A stretch of 64,000 nucleotides of DNA. It comes from Salvator merianae. Taxonomy: Eukaryota; Chordata; Lepidosauria; Squamata; Teiidae. The translations under genes were made by a program, and so were the position numbers. Where the stretch lies: contig QVOM02000001.1 in NCBI GenBank assembly GCA_003586115.2, forward strand, positions 18,551,291-18,615,290, given 5' to 3'. Shown here one piece after another: positions 37,501 to 48,140 of the stretch; the stretch's first letter is position 1, and each line of letters opens with the position of its first letter. The notes under the pieces were generated by a model that had not been told where the DNA came from, ran no database searches, and worked only from the letters and a program-made list of their open reading frames with translations.

Positions 37501-37935
37501 GGCCTATTCACACTTTGTATTAGTGAGTGTCCAAGACACGCACTAGTAAGTGCTTCCACACTTTGTGGAGGCCTCTGTGACCGGGAGCAGCATATCACTG
37601 CTCCCAATCGCAACTAGCTGTGGAGCACAAACTAGGACTCCACAGATTTACCGGGAGTTGATAGTCAGCTCCTGGTAAAGTGCATTCACACCCATTTCTG
37701 GGCCTGAATGCACAGCCATATTGCACCTGCACAACTGCATGTTTGCACCTGCACACTGCACAGCACTGCCGGTCACCGTGGCAGTAGCCAGACGCTTCCC
37801 GGCTGCTGCAATGGTAAGTATCGAGCACCGCAAATGCTGCTCTCCTGCTGATGGTAAGGATTATGACCACGCAGTGTGGATGTTCTACAGTGGTAAGTGC
37901 AGAAACGCACTGTAGCTCTACCCCAGATTAGAATC
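37501..37935 (+). mobile_element. MITE family B copy 3 (right end unclear)
   Basis: Starts GGGCCTATTCACACTTTG and contains the family core GGTCACCGTGGCAGTAGCCA. The right terminus is diverged, so the end is approximate. Confidence 0.5.
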
Positions 37936-37957
37936 AGGCTAGACTGCCTAATTAATG

Positions 37958-38182
37958 ACTGCATCTGTACACATTTAAAAAAGCAGCGCAAAAGCACCTT
38001 AGAGGTGATAGCATGCGGATGCTAGTGTTTCCCTTCCCCCTCTAATCCACATTAATGGCCAGAGACGGCATTTTGGAGGTCTATTTTCTGCCTCTTAATG
38101 TGGATTAAGGGACTAGCATGTGGATACTACCACCTCCAAGCTGCTTTTGAACTACTTTTTTTTAACTGTATGCAGATGCAGC
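37958..38182. mobile_element. MITE family C copy 2
   Basis: An approximately 225-bp palindromic element. The left end ACTGCATCTGTACACA pairs with the right end TGTATGCAGATGCAGCT. Inner arms carry CTTAATGTGGATTAAG and its partner CTAATCCACATTAA, and GCATGCGGATGCTAG against CTAGCATGTGGATAC. Confidence 0.6.
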
Positions 38183-39824
38183 TCAAATGAACTTGGATCA
38201 TCCAGTTCTGTTTTCTTAATTCACTACCTTCAGATCTGAAAGCAGAAATCTTTCATGTCTTTGGTAGACTCTGGCTGCCTCCAGATGTGAGATAAAACCT
38301 GCAATCCTCTTTGTACAACAGATGGAATACAAGACAAACCCAAGGTGTTCCCAATGGAGCGGTGGCCAGCCGCTGCCTGTCTTGGCCTAACTGCAGTTGC
38401 CAGTTGTGGCTGTTTTTGCCTTGTGCCCAGAAACTGTCACTTTGCCATTTGGGGCCATTTCCAGGAGCCTGGCAAAATGGCACCAGACTCCACATGCCAG
38501 CTACACTGATCCAGCTGTCCATGTTGCTGACAGAAGGTCTGACCTGGGAATGTTAGGGAGACCGCTTTAAAGCAATTTCCCCTTAGTCAATTCCTTGGCA
38601 ACATTTTCACGCCAGGCAATGGGCTACTGACACCACTGTGTGGAGAGGCCATTCCTCAGGGAGCACAAACCGGAAGCTTCCTGAGATTCTTACCTTGACC
38701 ATAAGCAGCAGATGGAGCCCAGGAAGGCATTTCAGTCATTCTAACCTCTACACAGTCCATTTAAAGTGCAAGTCGCTTCTGGACCTGTGCACGGCTCTCA
38801 GCGCAGATGCAGTAGCCTCTTGCATCTGTTGTGGTGAGGGGCCCTGTCAGTGCACGAAGTAGTGCCTTGAAGGCCTCTTTCACACATGGAACTTTAGGGA
38901 CCTTCCACAGTTCCTCAGAACACTAGTGACTCCTGCCAGATGCTTCAGCGGGGAGGGAAGCCAAGAGCAGACACTCTGTGCACTATAAAAGTGTCTTCTT
39001 AGCTGTGAAACTGAGACTTGGCCTCTCTTGGTGTTTTCCAAACCCGAAGTCGCCCACCCTTGATTCAGAGAGTCCATTCATTCTCCTGTTCAGCTCTTCT
39101 TTGTGGCAATATAAAGCCCACATGGGGAAAAAGTCGGGGTCGCTGTTGCCTCTTCTGTGTGGGAGGGGACACACATTTTGAGGAGGAATAAGATCCCCAC
39201 AGTTTGCAGCAGCCATGAATCATGGAATGCTGGGGTCAGAGTGGAGTAGATTGAATTAAACTGTCTCTGCGTGCATCTCTCAGCCTTTCTCTCTTTTTAA
39301 AAAATTAAATTAGAATTCAGATCAAATATCTCAGTTAATTCACTTCTGAACTCTGGCATCCACTGCCATACTGTAAATCATAGGGTACATTTTGCATGCA
39401 AAACAACCAAAGTTTGGTCCCTAGTCTTTTCAGCTAAACATAGTTCGTGAGTGAGAATAGCGACTTGTGCCAGGCTTCTTCAGATATTGGGCTTAGATTT
39501 TAAAGAGACAGCACACAAGGAAGAGTTTCTGTTAACAAGATGTAAAGATTTTAGCCTGAGATCTTGAGGAATTCCTGTTCAGCACAGTAGACAGCAAGGC
39601 TTGAGATTAAGGGGCTGGTCCTCAACAATCCCCATTTTTTAGAAAAATTATCTAGCTGCCAATAGTCATTGCTTTTCATTTATACTGTAACTGACTGTGA
39701 ACAACCAGCTGAAATTGAAATCACCCACTACCTTCAGACTAGCCTCATTTATACGATAGGGTAGGGAACTGTAACTCTGGACACTGCTGAACTAGAGGTT
39801 CTATTATTTCAGCTGTCTGGGTCT

Positions 39825-40032
39825 GATGGGACTTGGAGTCCAGCAGCAACTGGAAGGCTATGAGTTCTCTAGGGCTGATGGGACTTGGAGTCCAGCAGCA
39901 ACTGGAAGGCCATGAGCTCTCTAGGGCTGATGGGACTTGGAGTCCAGCAGCAACTGGAAGGCTACAAGCTCTCTAGGGCTGATGGGACTTGGAGTCCAGC
40001 AGCAACTGGAAAGCCACCAGCTTTCCCCATTC
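39825..40032. repeat. Four-copy 52-bp tandem array
   Basis: Four copies with an exact 52-bp period start at 39825, 39877, 39929 and 39981. Each begins GATGGGACTTGGAGTCCAGC and ends near CTCTAGGGCT. The copies differ by only a few bases. The unit resembles the GGACTTGGAGTCC segment of an old DNA-transposon relic. Confidence 0.95.
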
Positions 40033-40964
40033 CTGTTTCAAGGAGACTGAACATCTGAATCAGAACTCATTCCCATTGTCTACATTCCAAAACCCACATA
40101 CCTCTGGCTAATCTGCTGCTTAAGAATCAGACTAGCAACAAACACTATGCAGCCCCCAAATTCTGAAATTTCAAGAGATGTGCCAAGCCTTGTTATGAGT
40201 TTCTAAGGCACATTAGGTATTATCATCGTACCTCATTTGGTACCTGCTTATAATGTTTACCCTTTCCTTTGGTTCTTAAGCTACCTCTCTCCTGTTCTGC
40301 TGTGCAGCATTTAGGGTTTTAGCTTTATGTTTGTTTTATTATTTCAAACATGTTTTCCTTTTGTAAAACAAAAAATGTCTTATGGTTCTTAACTGTCTTA
40401 GTTAACTTTTGTCTAAAATCTGTGCTGGAACTCTAGGATAAATTTAATTTCATTAATTTCACTTGCATTTCCAGAAACACTAGCCCCTACTGTTGTGCAA
40501 AAGATAGATCCAGAAATACTGGCAGCATTGCAGCGATCTACAGTTCCATACTACTGTGTGGAAGGTCGCCTCCTGGACCCCTCCATGGACTGCACTAAAG
40601 ATAAGTGTGGAAAGAGCCCACGTTTATCAGAGATTCTCTGAAATAGCTCATAAAAATAGCTTGGAAACCCATGCTGGGTGCAGCTTTGAGCAAGCCCTAG
40701 ACATTTCCCAGGACTCTTAGGTGGTGCATGAAGAAAATGATTTGTTATATTTGTAGCTCACCTTTCACCCAAGAAGCTCAAGGTAGTACAAAAGAGTCTC
40801 TTTATAGTTTCACAGCAGTTCTAAGGAGTAGATGAGGATGAAAGACAGTTGATTGGCCCAAAATCATCCAGTGAACTCCAGTGTGCAATGGACTTACCAT
40901 CTATGAGGGCTTCCTTGACACATGGGATATGGTGGGAAAGCATTTCTACTATATATAATGGTTA

Positions 40965-41135
40965 GATTCTATCCAGTGGATTGTACCAAGGTCCTTCTGG
41001 TTCAGCATCCTATTTTCTACAGGGCCCAGCCTAATGCTTCTATGAAACCCACAAACAAGACATGAAGTCAATATTATTCCCAGTTTGTCTCCAGGCAACT
41101 GGCATTGCAAGATGTACTCCCTTTCAATCTAAAGA
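40965..41135 (-). repeat. CR1-like LINE 3' end
   Basis: GGTCCTTCTGGTTCAGCATC, then AACCCACAAACAAGACATGA and CAACTGGCATTGCAAG, correspond to the 3' end of a reptile CR1-like LINE in reverse orientation, diverged. The same family is seen in plus orientation at 45245-45585. Confidence 0.5.
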
Positions 41136-42197
41136 TTCAATTTAACCAATTACCACCAACTGGATGCCTTCTGAGGGCTTATCATGATAATTCCCATTAA
41201 CTCTAGCCATGGGGGTGAAGGGAGGTGTAGTCTAATACTGCTGAATAACCCCAGGTTGATAAAAGCTGCATCAAGATATCATAGATATCACACTTGCTGC
41301 ACCAGTGTCCCATACAAACTGAGCTGATCTTCTCTTAAGATAGTAGCCATCATGGCAGAAAGTTCGGAAACAACCAATCTAGTAATTTTTGATCCTGTCT
41401 GATACTGATCCAATATAACATCTTTTCCCCCTTTGGTGAAATATAGTAAAATTGGGCTAGAACGGTTAACTTGACAGGCCAAAGAACAAGCCCCACGAAC
41501 AGAGACAGCTGACGTATATCTGAAGGCATGGCTTCCTGAAGAAATCTGATATGGAACTTTTGACAGCTGCTGTCATTTCCTGCAAGGCTGCACTTGATGG
41601 CCTAGTCCCCTCCAGCACGGCTTGAACTCAGTAGGCGGCAGGTAGCAGGGTCCTTCTGTTTGCAAAGCCAGATGTACCTCCTAGCTGCACAACCAGAGGT
41701 GCTTCTGGTTTTTTAAGATGTTTGCAGGCTTATCCAATAGACACATCACATCTGTGTGGGAGTGAGGATATTAAAAGAAGATTCTGCCTTTTCAGCAGTC
41801 TTTCATGGCCTCTGATCTTGGCACAGCGATTAAAAACTTGTACTCATTGGAGAACAAAGTGAAGGGTTGTCCCATTTTTAGCAGAATACTTGTGAGTTCT
41901 GGTTTCCCTTTCCAGTTAACCTATTAATTAAAACTTCTTTTCACTCCGCAGGGGTACAGAGCAGGAATACAGAAATACAACCAAGATTCTAGCAATAAAT
42001 GCACCCACTACTGACCCCTGGAAATATTTTTATTTTTCCTGCCACTATTACAACATGTAACATTTGCTAATGGTTGCAACTATAGTAAACAATAACCAGA
42101 AGGGTATTTTAGTCCTGCTTTTCAAGCTAAAATGTTTCCAGAGTAGTTGACAAATGACCAAGGCATGAAAAGGTGCACATGAAATGAAAGAGAAAAG
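41136..42197. other. Intergenic, nothing recognised
   Basis: No exon or repeat identified with confidence. Confidence 0.4.
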
Positions 42198-42780
42198 GGC
42201 TGCGGTCCGACATTGTAAATTTAATCCGTATTGGAAGAGTTCAAGGACTGAATTCGTCTTCTGATCATTCCCACAGTTACGCTTTTAACATGGACTCAAT
42301 TCGTACTTGCTCGTTCTCACACTGATGTTTCCCATGCTTGGCATGGAGAAACAGTACCTTTTCTGCCTCCACCCCTTGTCAAATTCTCCTCCCTGTGCAG
42401 TCAGGGATTGACTGCAGTCCCTACGTTCAAATCTTGACGTCACAGGGGCGGGAAAGTCAAGCTCTGCCCTTTTTGCCGGGATTCCTGCCCTTTACAAACA
42501 CTTCTTTAAATTAAAAGAAAAAAGGCTCCTAATCTCCTTGTTAGATCTTAAACAAGGGATCAAAGCAAAGTGTGGAGAGAAACTGCTTTGGGAGGGTGGC
42601 TGGTTGTTTGGGGGGTTTTTTTTGTTGTTTTTTTTCGCTTTTCCACACTTTAAAAATAATAAGAATAAAATTTCTCTCACCCCCCAAAAAAGTTCTCCCT
42701 CAGCTCTCTCACTCGTTAATGATCCTCTCAACCCCCCCCCCCATTCTTCCTCAGCTGCCGGCTTACATGCAGCGTTCAAG

Positions 42781-43010
42781 TTTTCTTTTTCTTTTACAGA
42801 TTTGTGCACCTTCAGAGCTCCGCAGAACAATAGCAGCATCTGCCCTCTTTTCTACATATGCAGACTCCAAGCACAGATAAGGTGAAAGTCCTCCACTTTC
42901 ATGTTCTCTATTCTTGGTGTCTGCATGCCTGGAAACAAGAGGGGAGGTGCTGCTATTGTTCTGCGGAGCTCTGAAGGTGCGCAAATCTGTAGAAGGCAAA
43001 GAAAACTTTG
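42781..43010. repeat. Large inverted repeat (arms about 115 bp)
   Basis: The left arm begins near TTTTACAGATTTGTGCACCT and includes TTCAGAGCTCCGCAGAACAA. The right arm carries the complement TTGTTCTGCGGAGCTCTGAA and ends near GTGCGCAAATCTGTAGAAGG. The arms meet near GTCCTCCACTTTCATG. They are near identical for about 50 bp at the outer part and diverge inward. Confidence 0.9.
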
Positions 43011-43015
43011 CAGGC

Positions 43016-43380
43016 TTGTCCCTCCGTGCGCACGCGCGCATGTCTGCATAGCTAGAAAGGAAGGAAACTGCTGCTGCTACTTAGCGTGTCTGAAACGTCT
43101 ACAGAATTCTAGGCAGCCTCAGTTTGAGGGCGGGAAAGAGAAAACTTCCCATCCAACTTGTCCCTGTGCGCGCGTGTGTGTCTGCACAGCTAGAAACAGG
43201 GAAACTGCTGCTGCTTTAGCCAAGTCTGAAAGTCTACAGAATTCTAGGCAGCCACAGTTTGAGGGCAGGAAAGAGAAAACTTCCCATCCTACTTGTCCCT
43301 ACACGCGCACATGCATGCACGCGCTTATGTCTGCAGGGCTAGAAAGGAGGAAGTACTGTGCTTCCTGCCCACTCATCCCT
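43016..43380. repeat. Tandem repeats of 142, 135 and about 88 bp (partial)
   Basis: Units start TTGTCCCT at 43016, 43158 and 43293. Each has an alternating purine-pyrimidine GTGCGCGCG-type tract, then TCTGCANAGCTAGAAA, then CTGCTGCTGC. The first two continue with ACAGAATTCTAGGCAGCC and GAGAAAACTTCCCATC. Confidence 0.9.
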
Positions 43381-44349
43381 GCTGACCCCCCCTCCGAACA
43401 TAACACGACAACAAAGTTGGGCATTGGATGGCAGGAAATGGGGATCTCTCCCTCTGCATGCCCTTCCAAAAGTATGATCCCTCCCAAATAGTCTCCTTCC
43501 TCGTTCTCACATCACAAAGTAAAACGGGCTAGCAATCTGGAACAGCTTGAGAGCTCATTAAATCCGAATGCAAAGTAGTCCGGATTTCACCAATTTAGTC
43601 CAGAAAAACTACGGAAAGGCAAGATCATGTCAGCGGGAACTGAAGACTGCCTGTAAACTGATTACATGCCATGTCGGAACGCGGCCAAAGTGGTGAAGAG
43701 GAAGAAAAAAACAACTTCAGTTTGGTCTTGGCCACAAAGTTCTTGTCACAACTCACTAGAGGATTTAAAGAGGAAGAGGTGTCACAGCTGAGCAGATCTT
43801 TTCTTTCTCAGGATGGTGGAACTACTGAAGATGGAGTTTAATGTTGTCGGTCTTTCAGCACAGCAGATGGCAAGCCCTGTCTCTCTTCCTCTGCTCTTTC
43901 TTTTTCACTTATTTGCCCAAGTATTTTGCCATCCTTTGGAATATTATTCTCTTGCCCTCTATTTCATTCTCAAAACAATTCATTGAGGTAGGATGGGATA
44001 AGAAGCAATAACTGGACCAAGGTTTCCTAAAGAGTTTCCATGTCTAAACTGGCCCTGGGATTTAAGAGCGGGTCTTTTTAGTTGCCACATCACACTGGCT
44101 GTTTGATGAAATGGTTGCAGCTATTCTTATTTCTCAGGCAGTGGAGATCTGAAGCAGGTTTCAGGTTAATTCTGCTGTTACACCTACTACTGCAGTTGGT
44201 CATAACATTTTACATACTATATATATATTTATTCACATTTTAATCCAACCTTCCTTCAGGAAATTTCAGGATAGGGGTACAAAATTCTCTGCCTTATTTG
44301 ATTGTTGCAACAACCCTGCAAAGTAGGTCAGACTGGAATAGCCTCCTCT

Positions 44350-44580
44350 CCGATATTCCTAGGGCACCTACATCTCTGTTTTTTAGGTGCTGATTGAAAA
44401 CTTATCTTTTTATCCAGGACTTTCCAGAGTGACTGTCTGTTTCCCCCATCCTTGATTTTACTCATATTTTCATTTAAGTATTATGATTTTAGCTGTTTTT
44501 ATTCTCTAGGTTATGTAAATCACTTCAAAATTATATTATAATAGGAAACGGTATATAAATATTTTAAAATAAACAAATAA
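44350..44580 (+). repeat. L2-like LINE 3' end
   Basis: TTTTTATCCAGGACTTTCCA, then a T-rich region and AGGAAACGGTATATAAATAT followed by AAAATAAACAAATAAA, the typical tail of this reptile LINE group. Confidence 0.5.
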
Positions 44581-45244
44581 ACTGGACCCCCATGGAAAAA
44601 AGGGGGATTTGTGTGAAGGTCTTTTCTAATCAATATACCGTTGTGTCTCTTTTCTTAATTTTTGTCAGGATATTTTCAGCATATTCTCAGAACTTGGAGC
44701 TTTATGATTTTCAACTCAAAAACCCATTGGGAAGGAAGTGAACCATCCTTACACATATGCAGGGAAAATGTCCAGGTTAAAAAAATGGGAAGGGGAAATA
44801 CAGGCATCCCTGAAATCACACAGCTCTGTTCAGCATGGTTTCGCTGCTATATAGTCAGCAAAATGTGTGTTTTTTTCACTTGGTATAATTGTGGAAACTT
44901 GCAATAATGCATTTGGTACAACTGATTTACATTAGCAGGTTGGGTTTCTCCTCCACAGAACTACTGACTTACATTGGGTGACAGAACCTCTGAAGCTCCC
45001 CAATCCCCCAGTTTTGCAGAAGTAATAAGTACATGCTTAGCATGGTTTTGCATTACAGCATAGGTCAAGGGAAACATACCAAGGCATTATACGCAGGATG
45101 ACTGACTATATTTAACAGACATGCACGTTTTGAGATTTGGTAACTTATGGCTATAGCATATTTGCTATCTTAAGAATGGCTGTGCTTTGGTCAAGGGAGT
45201 TCAAAACAATGTGATAAAGACTCTGACATGCCAAATTACCACAG

Positions 45245-45585
45245 TTACACACATAAAGGTCATTGGTCTATGGAATTTACTACTGGGAGAGGTGGAAACA
45301 GCAATCAGCCTGTATAGTTCTAAGAATGGATTGGGCAGATTCATGGAGGTCAGGCGTATCAATGGCTACTGGAATTGATGCCTGGGTACTGCCTCCAGGG
45401 TGCAGAGAGAGGCAAGATGCCTCTCAAGGCCATCTGCAGGGAGTCGAGAGCAGCTGAAGGTTTTGCCTTTATCATCTGCTTGAGAATGCCCAGAAGCAAT
45501 TGGTGGGCCACTGTGTGAGACAAGATGGTGTACTAAATGGGCCGTGGCCCAATCCAGCAGGGCTCCTCTTATGTTCTTAACAAAC
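45245..45585 (+). repeat. CR1-like LINE 3' end
   Basis: GGTCTATGGAATTTACTACT through ATTCATGGAGGTCAGGCGTA and CAATGGCTACTGGAATTGAT to the terminus GGGCCGTGGCCCAATCCAGC and CTCTTATGTTCTTAA. This is the characteristic 3' end of a squamate CR1-like LINE; the reverse strand of the same family appears at 59.4 kb. Confidence 0.65.
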
Positions 45586-47704
45586 CTTAATGACCCAAAC
45601 TATTTCATTATTTTGGGGAACAACTGCTAAATAGTTTAGTTGCCCTTTGTAGCATATGGCAAGCCATTTAACTTCCTTTGTTTCCGCTCCTGTACCATAA
45701 TGGAGGGAGGGAGGAACCTCATTATAGATATGTGCGGGCAAGGGAGAGAGTAATACATTCCAAAGTTTCAGGACATGATAGAATTTTACTGGAACTAGTT
45801 ACATTGCAAGGCATGCAGAAGGTTTATCTGGACCCCTGAGCAGGGTTAAAGACTCAAGGATCCTATCTCTCTCCAAGGAAACAACGAAGATTACAGCTCT
45901 GACCAAACTCTTTCCTTGTCCATCACCTTGCTTGTTTTTCTGAATGTGCTAGATGGACATCAAGCAAAAGGAAGGCCTTGGCAAAAAAGTAATTGGATCA
46001 GGCTCTCCTTGAAAGACAGGCAATAAGGCCCCAGCTGTCTTGATCAAAATTTCCCTTTTAGCTGCATCTCTGACTTTATAGCATTAGAGCTCCTTACATT
46101 TCTAGCTCAATGCATTTTCTCTAGGCGCTCATGTCACAGAGACATTTTGGATAGGACTGGACAGGCTACTTCAGGATGAGTTGTCTGCACTGTATCATGT
46201 GATCCTGTATAATTGATCTGGACACTTGGAATACACAGGGAAAGATCCTCAACTTCCAAACTTCTCTTTGTGAACGCTGCGTTCACCTTGGCAGAGTGGA
46301 CTTATTGGGAGTTTACTCAGTCTTTGCCAGATGCTGCCTAAATTGTTTCAAAATAACAAGGCTCAGCCTGGTTTTATCTGAGGGTGCTGTTCTTTGCACA
46401 AAAGTTGGGCTAACGGACGGTTCAAACTGTGGGCATCTATGTTATGGTAATGCCACATGCCTAATGGCATGAAGACCAGGCAAACTGCACCCAGCATCCA
46501 CACTATGACTGTATCCTTACTCCACCAGGAATTGTGAACACTTTGTGGAGATGCGGTCTATGTCCTTCATAGTAAGGGCAAACCTACAGACAAGCTGTGA
46601 AACGTGAAGGGTTGTATGAATGGGTTCTGAGCATCTCCCTTCTCTTTTGACCTCCTTCACAATCTCAAGTCAGAGAATGTGCACCTTCTGGTACTTGTGC
46701 CTCTTTATTTATTTGAATAAATGCTACCCAATTCTTCTTCAGAGGAAAGCAGAAAGAAAGAAATCACTTTATAAATATCAAAATCAGACTGGAATTCATA
46801 AAAGGTAAATAGACCAGCAGCATGAAGCAGCCACAGACAGAAACATCTAAAATTGAAAGGAATAACAATGGGAAAAAAAAGGTGAAATCATCTCCAACAC
46901 ACAAGCAGAAAAGAACACAAACCAGGCATCAGCCTACAATAAAAGTCTCCCTGAAAAGCCAAGTTTTGATGTCAAAAAGACCAGGGGTGTTACTACTATT
47001 GAGCAAGGCTAGCTGAGGGGGGGGGAGGGGAGCTAAGAAGCAAAGGGAACTCATTGAGGCTGCTGACTTTGATGTTTATCATTGCATTCTGTATATGTAT
47101 TCGATCTGAGACTGCATTGTACAGGAGCCCATCCTGTTTTCTTTACCAGGGCCTACTGCACCCTAGCTATGGCTACTTGCTAGGAGTAAGCCTGATTAAA
47201 ATAATTGAAGCCTGCTTCTCAATAGAGATGTGTGGGACCTGAACTGTTAAAAAGCATATTCTGTGTTGGGGCTATGCACGATATGAGACTGATGTTACAA
47301 CTGAAAAGGCCCAATCCTTAAAGCTAAACCACAGGATTCAAGAGGCAAGCTGTTACCCAGGATAGATACCCTTCTGGCCTAAGGTAGGTTGTAAAATCAG
47401 TATGACACCTCTGATAGTGTTAAAAGGGAGGTAGGGGGAAAGGGAAGAGCTAGAGAAAGGAGAAAGCCATACAGATGGGCAGATGGTTGTGGGCAGAGAA
47501 TTTTTAGCAGCCTTGAGGTATTCTGTGACCAAAGATATGTGCGAGATATTGAGCCAGGATTCAGCAGACCTCATTCTTAGGTTGCTCCAGACAATGAAAA
47601 ATGGACACAACTGAAGCATTCCTTGAGCCCAGTAGGCAAATGCACTGCCTGTGCTGGGCTTGCCAGCTACCCTGAGGCCTGAAATCTGCCCTTGGAGGGG
47701 CGGG
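45586..47704. other. Intergenic, nothing recognised
   Basis: No exon found. A poly-G/GGGGAGGGG patch lies near 47017-47031. Open frames here are short and lack domains. Confidence 0.4.
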
Positions 47705-48140
47705 CCAAACTGCAGTTTGTTGAAGCACAAACTGCAGTTCTAGGCCTGGAACTGTCAGGTGTTATTACCTGACAACCCCAGACTCTCTTTGGTACCTATA
47801 CACAACTTGTGAGAAAGTGAGTCACACTTAAGTAGTGCAGGGAACTCACCTATCTTCTGAAGTGCAGCTAACACTGCCATTATAGCCCCCTTCATGGGTG
47901 GGGCTGTGGCAAGCATCATGAAGTCACAGGTGTTTGACAATGTGTGCTCCAGCCCTGCCCACAGAGGGTGCTATAATGGCAGCATCCATGCTTTGCAAGA
48001 TGTGTGAGTTCCCCGCACTGCTTGGATGCAACTCACCTCCTCGTGAGTTGTGTAAAGGTGCTAAAGGGTTGGCGCCTGACAGCCCCAGGCTTCTAGCTGC
48101 AGTTCATCCTTTGATCAACTGCAGTTTTGCACATCCCTAC
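47705..48140. mobile_element. Palindromic element, arms about 200 bp
   Basis: The left arm (CAAACTGCAGTTTGTTGAAG, later GCAGGGAACTCACCTATCTT and CTGCCATTATAGCCCCCT) is complementary to the right arm (AGGGTGCTATAATGGCAG, TGTGTGAGTTCCCCGCACTG, TTGATCAACTGCAGTTTTGC). The arms are roughly 75-80% alike around a centre near 47930. This is a foldback or MITE-type element; termini are not exactly defined and no target duplication was confirmed. Confidence 0.7.

Larger units (their letters stand above)
42198..43686. mobile_element. 1.49-kb non-autonomous DNA transposon with palindrome and tandem core
   Basis: The left end GGCTGCGGTCCGACATTG pairs with the right end, whose complement reads GGCCGCGTTCCGACATGG. 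The 4-bp direct repeat AAAG flanks it (42194-42197 and 43687-43690). Inside are similar subterminal segments (TTAATCCGTAT near the left end, TAAATCCGAAT near the right), a large palindrome at 42781-43010 and tandem repeats at 43016-43380. No transposase is encoded. GC- and CpG-richness contrasts with the surroundings. A 4-bp duplication is unusual among vertebrate cut-and-paste families (known for Chapaev and Sola types); the superfamily is not assigned. Confidence 0.65.

Noticed and set aside
42901..43491. 196-codon plus-strand ORF with internally similar segments (LQNSRQPQFEG twice)
   Set aside because: The internal similarity comes from DNA tandem repeats inside the non-autonomous transposon; no domain is present.
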